From NCBI GenBank assembly GCA_937893125.1, contig CALBHW010000007.1:1-25640 (forward strand): a stretch of DNA of 25,640 nt, read 5' to 3'. Position 1 is the first letter of the stretch, and each line of letters opens with the position of its first letter. The notes below the pieces were generated by a model that was not told the origin of the DNA, searched no databases, and worked only from the letters and a program-made list of their open reading frames with translations. The stretch is from an uncultured Clostridia bacterium (GTDB lineage: Bacteria; Bacillota; Clostridia; Christensenellales; UBA1242). The position numbers were made by a program, and so were the translations under genes. Shown piece by piece: positions 7,438 to 15,564 of the stretch.

Positions 7438-7971
7438 ATGAGAGTTATTGCTGGAAAATATAGAGGAATTGTCATCCCTTCCCCAAAAGAAGAAATTGTA
7501 AAACCGACGCTTGATAGAATTAAAGAAAATTTGTTTAATATCATTCAATTTAACATTCAAGACGCAACTGTGCTCGACCTGTTTTGTGGAAGCGGAGCGC
7601 TTGGGATTGAATGTTTAAGTCGTGGAGCAAAAGAAACGCACTTTGTCGACAACAACAAACAAAACATCGTGAGCTTGAAAAAGTTTTTGGATAAAATAAA
7701 CGCGGACGGCTACTTTTTGCACAATTTAGACTATTATGACGCGCTGAAAAGTTTTAAAGAAAACACATTTGATATTGTCTTTATTGACCCACCCTACGAC
7801 TCGGAACTAGCGGAAATTGCTATCCAAAAAATTTTGCGCTTTAATCTTTTAAAGGACGACGGAATTATCGTTTGGGAACATCCTAGAGACCTGCAAAATA
7901 ACAAATTCGCCCAAAAGGTATATGACTCGCGAAACTACGGAACTGTAACCCTTGACTTTATAAAGAAGTGA
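7438..7971 (+). CDS. rsmD: 16S rRNA (guanine966-N2)-methyltransferase
   Basis: A 177-aa RsmD-type methyltransferase that uses S-adenosylmethionine to methylate G966 of 16S rRNA on the small subunit. It opens with the family start MRVIAGKYRG, has the SAM-binding VLDLFCGSGALGIE (residues 45-58), the acidic end of the next strand HFVD (68-71), and the catalytic DPPY at 117-120. Length fits the family (about 180-190 aa). The frame is open back to an ATG at 7399 and another at 7420, but the family start is the Met at 7438; none has a strong ribosome binding site, so translation start is moderately uncertain. In Firmicutes rsmD is often next to coaD; that gene is not here. Confidence 0.92.
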   Translation: MRVIAGKYRGIVIPSPKEEIVKPTLDRIKENLFNIIQFNIQDATVLDLFCGSGALGIECLSRGAKETHFVDNNKQNIVSLKKFLDKINADGYFLHNLDYYDALKSFKENTFDIVFIDPPYDSELAEIAIQKILRFNLLKDDGIIVWEHPRDLQNNKFAQKVYDSRNYGTVTLDFIKK

Positions 7972-8060
7972 TTGGGATAAATATGTTTGGCATCAACAAG
8001 TTTAAAAGACGCTCCACAAACTGTTAATTAGTAAATTTAAATTTGTGTGACTTCTTTTTA

Positions 8061-8152
8061 GACAAACTATTCACAATTTGATAGTTGAACTTCAATCAGT
8101 TGTCCTTTGAACCGTTGTAAATATAGGACAAACTATACACAATTTGATAATT
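8061..8152. repeat. Pair of 26-bp direct repeats at the valS promoter
   Basis: Positions 8061-8086 and 8127-8152 match at 24 of 26 bases, start-to-start distance 66 bp. The first copy contains a dyad (AACTAT ... ATAGTT). The second copy covers the valS -35 element, so a protein bound to these repeats could control valS. The rest of 7972-8244 holds no gene and no T-box motif. Confidence 0.65.
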
Positions 8153-8172
8153 AGACAAGGCAACGATATAAT
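8144..8172 (+). promoter_or_regulatory. Sigma-A promoter of valS
   Basis: TTGATA (8144-8149) and TATAAT (8167-8172) with a 17-bp spacer. The predicted start is near 8179, leaving a leader of about 66 nt, too short for a T-box. Confidence 0.75.
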
Positions 8173-8244
8173 TAAGTTAATAAAAACCTTATATAAAAAT
8201 ACATCTTAAAATAAATTTTTGACAAAACAAAAGGAAAAATAAAA

Positions 8245-10659
8245 ATGCTAGAAAATAGATATGATTACAAAACAAAAGAAAAAAAATGGCAAGATTTTTG
8301 GCAAGAAAAGGGTATTTATAAGTTTGACGAAAAGTCCAACAAGCCTGTTTTTTCTATCGACTCACCCCCACCAACTGTAAGCGGAAAAATTCATATGGGG
8401 CACATTTTTAGTTACAACCAAGCGGAATTTATCGCAAGGTTTAAAAGAGCGTGTGGATACAATGTTTTCTATCCTTTTGGCTTTGACGACAACGGGCTTC
8501 CAACCGAAATTTTGGTTGAAAAAGAACGCGGAATTAAAGCATACACGGTGGATAGAGAAGATTTTAGAAAAATGTGCGAAGAAACGGCTTTAAAGTACGA
8601 AAATGACTTTAAAAACCTTTTCATTTCAACGGGAAATAGCGCCGATTGGTCGCTACTTTATCACACTGTGAGTAAAGATTGCCAAAAAACAAGCCAAGCG
8701 TCATTCCTTGACCTTTACAAGAAAAACAAAGTCTATTATGACAACGCGCCTGCCCTCTGGTGCACAAAATGCCAAACCGCAATTGCACAAAGTGAACTTG
8801 AAAGCGTGGAAAAATCTAGCACTTTTAACTATCTAAAATTTTTCATAAAGGACAGCGACGAATACATTGAAATCGCGACGACGCGTCCCGAGCTTTTGTG
8901 TGCGTGCGACTGCATTTTTATCAACCCAAAAGACGAAAAAAGAAAATATCTTTTAGGAAAACAAATTCGTGTTCCTTTGTACAACTTTTATGTTCCTGTT
9001 TTGCAAGACGATAAAGTCGATATGGAAAAAGGCACGGGCGTCGTTATGTGTTGCACGTTTGGAGACCAAACAGATACACAATGGTTTAAAAAATATAAGC
9101 TAGAACTCAAAGTTGCTATCGACGACTTCGGGCGTATGACCAATCTCGCGGGAAAGTATGCGGGGCTCAAAACTCTTGAAGCGCGCGCTCAAATTATTGA
9201 AGATTTAAAAGAAAACGACCTTTTAATTAAACAAGACCCAATTGTTCACCAAGTTTCCGTGCACGAAAGGTGCGGAACCGAAATGGAAATTAAACTCAAA
9301 AAACAATGGTTTATTAAAACTCTTGAAAACAAGCAAAAGTGGCTAGAACTTGGCGACAAAATCAATTGGTATCCTTCATTTATGAAGTCGCGCTATGTTG
9401 ATTGGGTCGAAAACTTAATGATGGACTGGTGCATTTCAAGACAAAAATATTTTGGTGTACCATTCCCTGTTTGGTACTGCAAGGATTGCGGAAATGTCGT
9501 TGTCGCAAGCGAGAACGAACTCCCTGTCAACCCACTCGTTTCTTCCCCAAAATGCACGTGTAGTCATTGTGGCGGGCACAATTTTGAGCCTGAAAAAGAC
9601 ATCTTAGACACTTGGGCAACAAGTAGCGTTACCCCACAAATCAACACAAAGTGGAAAGTTAGTGACGAGTTTTACAAGAAAATGATGCCAATGTCACTTC
9701 GTCCAAACGCGCACGACATTATTAGAACTTGGGACTTTTACACAATCGTAAAATCTTTCTATCATAGCGACATTCTTCCTTGGAAAAATGTTATGATTAG
9801 CGGGTTTATTATGGCTAGCGCGGGCGAAAAAATGTCAAAAAGAAAGTCAAATGCAAAAATGAGTCCTGAAAACCTTATTGCAAATTACTCGGCGGACGTC
9901 GTAAGATATTGGTCGGCGTCGGGCGGTCTTGGGCGCGACATTCTTTTTAGTGAAGACAAATTAAAACTAGGCGCGCGCCTTGTCAATAAATTGTACAACG
10001 CATCAAAATTTGCGTGGTTGTTTATTGAAAATTACGAGCCAAAATCTAAACCTACTCTACTTCCAATTGATAAGTGGCTTATGTCAAAATTCTCAAGTAT
10101 GAAAACAAGGTTTGTAAACTACCTTGACGCCTACGAAGTAGGTCTTGCGATGAGTGAACTTGAATCGTTTTTCTGGGATTTTTGCGACAATTACATCGAA
10201 CTCGTAAAGGTTAGATTATATAACGAAGAAACCCACGGCAAAGAAGCAAAAGAAAGTGGTCAATACGCAATTTACCACGTTCTTCTTGAAATGCTCAAAA
10301 TGTTTGGCATTTACCTTCCACATATTTGCGAAGAGATTTACCAAAACACTTATAAGGAAAAATTAGGCACTATTTCCCTTTACAAGTTGGCTTTCGAAGA
10401 TTTAGACGAAAAGGAAGATAAAGAACTTATAAGAAACGGCAACCTTGTTTGCGACATCGTATCAAGCGTTAGGGGATACAAAACAGACAACAAAATTTCG
10501 CTCAAAACAAAACTTACAAGAGTTGACATTGAAACACCAAACGCTGACTTCGTAAAATCTTGTTTAAGTGACATCTTAGACGCAACTTGCGCACAAAAAA
10601 TTGAAATAAATGAAGCAGAAAAATTATCCACAAAAGTTGAAGGAATTGTGGAAGAATAA
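8245..10659 (+). CDS. valS: Valyl-tRNA synthetase, archaeal-like short type
   Basis: An 804-aa class Ia synthetase that charges tRNA-Val. The HIGH motif is HMGH at 50-53, preceded by PPPTVSGKI; the KMSKS motif is KMSKR at 529-533. The WCTKCQTAIAQSELE and WCISRQKYFGVPFPVWYC segments, the editing-domain TTRPE and zinc-like Cys pairs (WYCKDCG, CTCSHCGG) are all present. The signature FSYNQAEFIARFKR...FDDNGLPTE is typical of the archaeal-type ValRS also found in Rickettsiales and some Clostridia, rather than the usual bacterial form with GTDHAGIATQ. In line with this it lacks the C-terminal coiled-coil arm and is shorter than the common ~880 aa. A weak AAAGGAAA precedes the ATG. It is monocistronic, with its own promoter and terminator. 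Confidence 0.95.
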   Translation: MLENRYDYKTKEKKWQDFWQEKGIYKFDEKSNKPVFSIDSPPPTVSGKIHMGHIFSYNQAEFIARFKRACGYNVFYPFGFDDNGLPTEILVEKERGIKAYTVDREDFRKMCEETALKYENDFKNLFISTGNSADWSLLYHTVSKDCQKTSQASFLDLYKKNKVYYDNAPALWCTKCQTAIAQSELESVEKSSTFNYLKFFIKDSDEYIEIATTRPELLCACDCIFINPKDEKRKYLLGKQIRVPLYNFYVPVLQDDKVDMEKGTGVVMCCTFGDQTDTQWFKKYKLELKVAIDDFGRMTNLAGKYAGLKTLEARAQIIEDLKENDLLIKQDPIVHQVSVHERCGTEMEIKLKKQWFIKTLENKQKWLELGDKINWYPSFMKSRYVDWVENLMMDWCISRQKYFGVPFPVWYCKDCGNVVVASENELPVNPLVSSPKCTCSHCGGHNFEPEKDILDTWATSSVTPQINTKWKVSDEFYKKMMPMSLRPNAHDIIRTWDFYTIVKSFYHSDILPWKNVMISGFIMASAGEKMSKRKSNAKMSPENLIANYSADVVRYWSASGGLGRDILFSEDKLKLGARLVNKLYNASKFAWLFIENYEPKSKPTLLPIDKWLMSKFSSMKTRFVNYLDAYEVGLAMSELESFFWDFCDNYIELVKVRLYNEETHGKEAKESGQYAIYHVLLEMLKMFGIYLPHICEEIYQNTYKEKLGTISLYKLAFEDLDEKEDKELIRNGNLVCDIVSSVRGYKTDNKISLKTKLTRVDIETPNADFVKSCLSDILDATCAQKIEINEAEKLSTKVEGIVEE

Positions 10660-10825
10660 AAAGCACTAGAAACACGCACTTAATTTAGAAGTTAAATATG
10701 TCTTTTTTAAAAAAATATTTTTTATACTTTAAAAATTACTTGTATTTACATTGAGATAATACAACAAATAATACTTTTTTAGATTTAGATACATTATAAA
10801 AATCTTATTTATATTTGAAAAACAC

Positions 10826-10861
10826 AAAAAATCCCAAGGCTATTAAACCTTGGGATTTTTT
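10826..10861. terminator. Strong terminator downstream of valS
   Basis: The stem TCCCAAGG (10832-10839) / CCTTGGGA (10848-10855) has an 8-base loop, flanked by six As on the left and a T-run on the right that extend the pairing. It works in both directions. It lies about 165 bp after the valS stop. Confidence 0.9.
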
Positions 10862-11397
10862 ACTTTTAAATGTTTGCGATTACTTTTTTTTCGCCAAAAT
10901 TAGCGAACTTTACTTTTAATTTGGGAGAAAAAAACTTGTTTTTTAAAAGGCTCAATTTTAAAAATATGTTTTTACAAAAATTTGTAATAACTTTAGTTTC
11001 AATTATAAAATTTCACATTAAACATATTACAAAGTAAACATTAACGCACTTTTAACTCATAACAAACAAAAATCATCAAAATAGTTTTTTTTATTTTCAT
11101 TGCAATTATAAAGCCTAAATTTGTAAATTGCTAAAAACTAGTAAGGGGTTAAAAAATGAAAGTTGAGCATATTCATATTTTTTCGCCAGTGACGAAAAAC
11201 CCATTTGATTTAAACATTTAATTTTATTTGTATAAGATTGTAATTTTAAACAAAATAATGCTAATTTGAGTGCTTTCTACTTGTTTTTTTTCCTTGTTTT
11301 TTTTCTCTTTTTTAAACTTTTTTACCCTTTAAAAACTTTTTGGGTCACCTAATAAAACAAAAAACAATGTGCGTTTTTTTATATTTTTAAAAAGTAT
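10862..11397. other. AT-rich gene-free stretch
   Basis: I see no convincing gene here. A 21-codon frame at 11156-11221 has AAGGGG upstream (MKVEHIHIFSPV...), but it is too short to judge. A stem TTTTTCG/CGAAAAA lies inside that frame, and a T/C-rich tract fills about 11273-11345. Confidence 0.5.
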
Positions 11398-11508
11398 CTA
11401 TAACAAAGTGATTTCAAAATTACGCGGGTTAATTTTGCCTTTTTTATCAATCTTGCCGTACGCTTCAAGATTGACTAGATTTTCCTTTGCCTTTTAAAAA
11501 TGTTCCAT
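11398..11508 (-). pseudogene. Short reading frame with an early in-frame stop
   Basis: On the minus strand an ATG at 11508, with GGGAGAG well placed before it, starts a frame that hits TAA at codon 5 and then runs for 31 more codons to TAG (AKENLVNLEAYGKIDKKG then KINPRNFEITLL). The part after the stop looks like coding sequence (charged, no low complexity) unlike the AT-rich surroundings. It may be a gene remnant or a small gene disabled by a nonsense mutation. I do not recognise the family. Confidence 0.35.
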
Positions 11509-11574
11509 ATCTTCTCTCCCACCAACTATTTTATATGACAACATCCACATTATCAAAAAAAAGTGTCATTTTTT

Positions 11575-12252
11575 TTACTTTTCCATTATTTTATTTGCAA
11601 CAAAACTTACAAGAGTACCTGCACACATAAGCGGATAATAAACAACGCTCCCAAGGGCGGTCGTTTTTTCCGTTGATTCTAACGTGCAACATACATTAAC
11701 TTTTCCGCGAAAATTTTTCTTTTTTAGTTCGTTGCGCATTTTTCTAGCAAGCCCGTCGTAAGAAGTTTTAAATAAATCCATAACTTCAAATCGTGGAGTT
11801 TTATATCGATTCCCCGTTCCCATCGCGCAAATTAGGTTGATATTATGTTCATTGCAATACAAAATTGTCACTATTTTAGCCCTAACATCGTCAATGCAAT
11901 CAATTACAAAATCGTAATTTTGCCCGCTTAAAATTTCTGGCAAAGTACTTTCGTTTATTTTGATTTTTTTAGGAATGACGACACAATCCGCGTTAATTTC
12001 TTTTGCACGCGTCCCCGCAACTTCGACCTTAGGACGCCCTAATGACGAATAAGTCGAGTAAAGTTGCCTATTAAGATTTGTTTCTTCAAAATTGTCACAA
12101 TCTACAATAGTCAAATGCTTTACACCCAATCTATAAAGCATTTCAAGAACATATCCACCTACTCCGCCAACCCCTAATAGACAGATATTCGCGTTCTCTA
12201 TTTTTATCAAATTTTCGCCCATAACAATTTTTGTCCTTTCAAATTGAGCCAT
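11575..12252 (-). CDS. tcdA: tRNA threonylcarbamoyladenosine dehydratase (TcdA/CsdL type)
   Basis: A 225-aa member of the ThiF/MoeB/HesA E1-like family. TcdA uses ATP to cyclise t6A at position 37 of ANN-decoding tRNAs into ct6A. The nucleotide-binding LLGVGGVGGYV (25-35), the acidic IVDCD (49-53) and the ETNLNRQ motif (57-63) are in order, preceded by the FERTKIVMGENLIK lead-in that TcdA has (RxxxLxG-type). There is no rhodanese or ThiS-binding tail, which argues against MoeB or ThiF. The start at 12252 (MAQFERTK) is chosen because AAAGGAG stands 5 bases before it; an upstream ATG at 12279 has no such support. It is slightly shorter than common TcdA (240-270 aa). No sulfurtransferase partner lies nearby. 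Confidence 0.85.
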   Translation of the reverse strand: MAQFERTKIVMGENLIKIENANICLLGVGGVGGYVLEMLYRLGVKHLTIVDCDNFEETNLNRQLYSTYSSLGRPKVEVAGTRAKEINADCVVIPKKIKINESTLPEILSGQNYDFVIDCIDDVRAKIVTILYCNEHNINLICAMGTGNRYKTPRFEVMDLFKTSYDGLARKMRNELKKKNFRGKVNVCCTLESTEKTTALGSVVYYPLMCAGTLVSFVANKIMEK

Positions 12253-12273
12253 TTTTCTCCTTTTTAAAAAGAA

Positions 12274-12302
12274 ATCCACAATTATTTTCTTTTTGTGGAT
12301 AA
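12274..12302 (-). promoter_or_regulatory. Hairpin containing a DnaA box upstream of tcdA
   Basis: ATCCACA (12274-12280) and TGTGGAT (12294-12300) form a 7-bp dyad 22 bp before the tcdA start, and the right arm is part of an exact DnaA box (TTATCCACA on the minus strand, 12294-12302). It could be a protein-binding dyad in the tcdA promoter region; function is not established. Confidence 0.4.
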
Positions 12303-12470
12303 CCTTTATTTTTTTTATTTTTTAGAAAATCTAATTAAAATCTTTTGATTTACAAATTCCCTAAAACCACAAGCCTTTAAGGCACAGGTAATTGTGATTT
12401 TCAACAACTTTTAAGCACATTTTTGCGTTTTCGTAAATTTTTAGTGCAATTTTTAAAGAAAATAAATAAA

Positions 12471-13826
12471 TTACACTTTAAAATACCATTTTGCCATTCT
12501 CATTTTGCCCTTTGTTTGTGGTGGGAATTTGGTCTTTAACTCCATTTTTACAGGTTTATGCAAAACACTTTTTTCGCGCGTAAAGGCAAGGAATGATGCT
12601 TTGCCGTGATAACTCCCCATTCCCGACTCGCCAAAACCGCCAAAAGGCAATTTCGTTTCTAGAAGGTGCACAACACAATCGTTGATACATCCGCCCCCAA
12701 ACCTACCATAATTTTTGACCATATAGATTTTTTCTTTGTCTTTTCCAAAATAGTAAAGCGCAAGTGGATGTTGCGAGGCGTTAATTTTGTCAAGTTCTTG
12801 CTCAAAATCTTGGAATTCCAAAATAGGCATAATTGGCCCAAAAATTTCTTCTTGCATACATTTGTCGTCACGAGTTACATTTGTCATTATTGTTGGTTCT
12901 AGTTTCTCACCAACAACCTTCCCGCCAAAAACGACCTTATTTATATCGACCATTTCTTGCAATCTATCAAGCGCCTTTTTGTTAATAATCTTAACAAAAT
13001 TGTCTTTTAGTTCGTCGTTTGAATAATAAAATTTTGCTGTATATTTTTTGACCGCTTCAATGAAAGCGTCCTTTATTTCACTATGTACTAAAACATAATC
13101 TGGCGCGACACAAGTTTGCCCTGCGTTTAAGAATTTCGCCCATACTATTTTTTTAGCAGCCACATCAACATCTGCGTCTTTATCAACAAAACAAGGACTT
13201 TTTCCGCCAAGTTCCAAAATCATTGGCGTCAAATTTTGCGCTTGACTTGAAGCGAGTTCTTGCGCTCTTTTGTAACTTCCCGTATAGAAAATAAGGTCAA
13301 ATTTTGACGAAAAGATCTCTTCAATATCCTTTTCGCTCGTCGCGACAAAAATGTATTCCTTGTCAAAAACATTCAATATTTTTTCTATTACTTTGGTAAC
13401 ATTTGGCGTACTTCTTGATGGCTTAACAACCGCCGTATTTCCGCCCGCAATCGCGCCTACAAGTGGCAAAAGTGTCAAATGAAGCGGATAATTCCAAGGC
13501 GACGCAATAAGAACGATGCCATAAGGGTCGTGCATAATATAGCCCTTTGCACCAAAATTCATAAACGACGCGCCCTTTTTACTTGGCTTAGCAAACATTT
13601 TTAAGTGCCTAATCATATAATTTAGTTCTTTCATAACGGGCCCAATTTCGGTCGTCACAACATCAAATTCGTCTTTATTTAAATCAAGTTTAAAGGCGGA
13701 CAAAATTTGTGAATAGTACGCCTTTATTTGAAGTTTCAACCTTTTGAGTTGCAAAATCCTATAACCTATATCATAAGTCACTTTTGTTGCGAAATATTTT
13801 CTTTGTTTTTCCAAAACCTCTTGCAT
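12471..13826 (-). CDS. Class-3-type NAD(P)-dependent aldehyde dehydrogenase
   Basis: A 451-aa aldehyde dehydrogenase of the short class-3 group (YwdH/AlkH-like), which oxidises medium- or long-chain and aromatic aldehydes to acids. The catalytic cysteine is Cys239 in NAGQTCVAPDY (234-244), the general-base Glu is Glu205 in LELGGKSP, the Asn of SPWNYP is Asn112, and the cofactor Lys is Lys135 in VVKPS. The EEIFGP motif and the C-terminal LPFGGFGESGMGSYHGK are intact. The usual second Rossmann Gly motif is YTGSYKRAQE (181-190). Length is typical of class 3 (about 450-460 aa). The C-terminus is basic and holds no clear membrane anchor. AAGGGGA precedes the ATG. A MarR regulator lies 168 bp upstream on the same strand, so the pair may be an aldehyde- or lipid-stress unit. 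Confidence 0.9.
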   Translation of the reverse strand: MQEVLEKQRKYFATKVTYDIGYRILQLKRLKLQIKAYYSQILSAFKLDLNKDEFDVVTTEIGPVMKELNYMIRHLKMFAKPSKKGASFMNFGAKGYIMHDPYGIVLIASPWNYPLHLTLLPLVGAIAGGNTAVVKPSRSTPNVTKVIEKILNVFDKEYIFVATSEKDIEEIFSSKFDLIFYTGSYKRAQELASSQAQNLTPMILELGGKSPCFVDKDADVDVAAKKIVWAKFLNAGQTCVAPDYVLVHSEIKDAFIEAVKKYTAKFYYSNDELKDNFVKIINKKALDRLQEMVDINKVVFGGKVVGEKLEPTIMTNVTRDDKCMQEEIFGPIMPILEFQDFEQELDKINASQHPLALYYFGKDKEKIYMVKNYGRFGGGCINDCVVHLLETKLPFGGFGESGMGSYHGKASFLAFTREKSVLHKPVKMELKTKFPPQTKGKMRMAKWYFKV

Positions 13827-13901
13827 AATTTTCCCCTTATATTAAAATTTTTGTTATATTTTCATTTTTTGGGTCTATTTTAATCATCAATAAATCTGTC
13901 A

Positions 13902-13918
13902 GAATTTTTTAAAAATTC
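13902..13918. promoter_or_regulatory. Near-perfect 17-bp palindrome between marR and the dehydrogenase
   Basis: GAATTTTT-T-AAAAATTC lies in the 168-bp gap between the two genes. Its size and AT-rich dyad form fit a MarR-family operator, but such sequences also occur by chance in AT-rich DNA. Confidence 0.35.
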
Positions 13919-13994
13919 CATTATTACACAATTCTTGTTTGTTTTTGTCTTTCTTAAAGATCATTTTAAACAAAGCGCTTGCTTTTTTAGTATT

Positions 13995-14417
13995 TTAAAG
14001 GTTGTCTTTAACAATTTTATTTATTGATTCAAAATGCTCGCTTATTGCGTGAGCGTTTTCCTTCCCAAAAGCCCCTTCAAGCGCCGACTTATACCCTTCA
14101 ACGATGTCAATGACTTTTCTTTCTCCCGCCTTTGATAAACTGTAATAAACTATTCTTCTATCCCTTTCAAATGTCTTGCAAATAATCAGATTCTTTTTCC
14201 TTAGGTCCTTGCACATTGTCGCAATGTTTGATTTCTGAATCATTAGACGGTTGACAAGTTCGGTCGCGGTCGCACTTCCTACCTTATGCAAAAAAACAAG
14301 CACACGAAAACGCGACGAAAAAATTTCTTTATACAACTTTTCATCTTTACACTTTATAACGCCTTCAAGCTCTCTCGAAAATTCAAAAAAATCCAAATAT
14401 TTTTCAATCTCTTCCAT
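13995..14417 (-). CDS. MarR-family transcriptional regulator
   Basis: A 140-aa winged-helix regulator. The recognition part is VGSATATELVNRLMIQKS (46-63) and NIATMCKDLRKKNLI (64-78), followed by the wing CKTFERDRRIVYYSLSKAGER (80-100), where DRR and LSKAGE are the typical MarR wing residues. The flanking helices would form the dimer interface and ligand pocket. MarR proteins usually repress nearby genes and release DNA on binding a small phenolic or lipophilic compound or upon oxidation; Cys70 and Cys80 could in principle sense oxidation. GTAGGAAA precedes the ATG. The dehydrogenase lies downstream on the same strand, and is the most likely target. Confidence 0.88.
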   Translation of the reverse strand: MEEIEKYLDFFEFSRELEGVIKCKDEKLYKEIFSSRFRVLVFLHKVGSATATELVNRLMIQKSNIATMCKDLRKKNLIICKTFERDRRIVYYSLSKAGERKVIDIVEGYKSALEGAFGKENAHAISEHFESINKIVKDNL

Positions 14418-15304
14418 ATTTTCCTACCCGTTTAAAACCTATCTTTTAAAATGTTATTCACAATATGTGGCCTATTTAAATATCACTGAAATAGCAACAA
14501 AATTGACATTGTATTTGTGCTATTGTTGCCACCTTGCTTTTTTAGAATAAATCCCAATTCAGCCATACTAGTAATAGCTTTCACATTGCAAGCCGCCAGC
14601 AATAAAATTAACTTCGCCACTACTAGTAATAAAATTATAACCTTTAATTTTTTTACTGTCAAACATTCACTCGCTCATTTTGTGTGAAATTTATCAACTC
14701 TTTTCATGCACAAATAAAAAAAAATTTTTTCCGCCCCGCCATATTCTAGTTTTGATTATAAATTTATTATCTTAATCTATACTTCAAAAGATATTTTTTA
14801 ACTTTTTCATTTTTTTGCTATATCTTCTTGACTTCTCAGTAAAATTTATCAACCACTTTTTTTGGTATAAAAATTTATTTTTTTGCCTATAAAAATTTTT
14901 CAATCTAAAAAAAATCGGCAAAAAGTTAAATCCATTAAAATAAGGAATTTTTAACAAATATATTCAAATCAATCAAAAAAAATCGCTACTCATAACAGCC
15001 GATGCAAAAAAAAATTAGACAAAAAATTTGCGTCGTTTTAATAGCCTTTTACCAAAATATTTTATTTTATAAACTTCATTTGACTCAAAGGTCAAAAAAA
15101 TCGAATCAATAAAAAAGATAAATTTGTTAAATCCAAAAAAATTCTTGACAATTATTCACAAATCAATCAAAATATAGATATCCACAAAAGAGATTGTTTT
15201 CGTTTTATTATCAAAATCAAGGGTTGCTAGGTCGCATTTATTCAAAGCTTAATGAAACGCTCGAGCACCGACGAAATGTTCTCATGTGGCAACAAACGAA
15301 CCAA
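14418..15304. other. Long AT-rich gene-free stretch before tRNA-Ser
   Basis: No gene is visible on either strand. Small structures seen are an inverted repeat AATAGCAACAA against TGCTATTGTTGC at about 14490-14529 upstream of marR, and an 11-bp direct repeat TACTAGTAATA at 14566-14576 and 14621-14631. Short runs of A and T dominate the remainder. The stretch just before the tRNA (15240-15300) is less AT-rich and could hold its promoter, which I cannot place. Confidence 0.5.
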
Positions 15305-15393
15305 GGAGAGGTATCGAAGTGGTCATAACGGGGCTGACTCGAAATCAGTTTGAGAGCAATCTTACGTGGGTTCGAATCCCACCCTCTCCGCCA
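15305..15393 (+). tRNA. tRNA-Ser (anticodon CGA)
   Basis: A complete class II tRNA. The acceptor stem is GGAGAGG (15305-15311) with CCTCTCC (15383-15389), then the discriminator G and an encoded CCA (15391-15393). The anticodon stem GCTGA/TCAGT encloses the loop CTCGAAA, so the anticodon is CGA, reading UCG serine codons. A long variable arm sits before the T arm (GTGGG-TTCGAAT-CCCAC, 15366-15382), as expected for serine. It borders the mobile element and is followed by its own terminator. Confidence 0.96.
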
Positions 15394-15406
15394 ATAACAT
15401 TGCGAG

Positions 15407-15438
15407 TTCGGACTAAGTAATTTAGCCCGAATTTTTTT
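15407..15438 (+). terminator. Terminator of tRNA-Ser
   Basis: TTCGG (15407-15411) pairs with CCGAA (15427-15431), and CTAA with TTAG inside it; a run of seven Ts follows. It lies 14 bases after the CCA. Confidence 0.85.
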
Positions 15439-15448
15439 GTTTTTTAGG

Positions 15449-15492
15449 AGTTCGTATCCCTTGTGGTCTCCATTAGGGATTTGAACTTTTTT
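15449..15492 (+). other. Imperfect 13-bp inverted repeat at the element boundary
   Basis: The arms 15449-15461 and 15475-15487 match at 11 of 13 bases around a 13-base centre, and a T-run follows, so it may be a terminator. The left arm copies the T arm of tRNA-Ser at 10 of 11 bases (GTTCGTATCCC against GTTCGAATCCC, exactly 80 bp upstream), and TCTCC recurs after it. It is therefore also a candidate remnant of the tRNA 3' end made by integration, or the left attachment site. The two readings cannot be separated without the other end of the element. Confidence 0.4.
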
Positions 15493-15523
15493 AATAGATT
15501 ATTAAGTTAGAGTTTTAGCAAAT

Positions 15524-15564
15524 AAAAAAGCCTTATTATGTTTTATCATAGTAAGGTTTTTATT
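15524..15564. terminator. Terminator of the recombinase gene
   Basis: A 10-bp stem (15531-15540 with 15547-15556, one G-U pair) has a 6-base loop, with an A-run on the left and a T-run on the right. It sits directly after the minus-strand recombinase stop (15565-15567). Confidence 0.8.

Noticed and set aside
7972..8244. T-box riboswitch before valS
   Set aside because: No GGGTGG-type antiterminator motif or terminator is present, and the leader from the predicted start is only about 66 nt.
11156..11221. 21-codon frame with AAGGGG upstream
   Set aside because: Too short, in a gene-free AT-rich tract, with no promoter or neighbour to support it.
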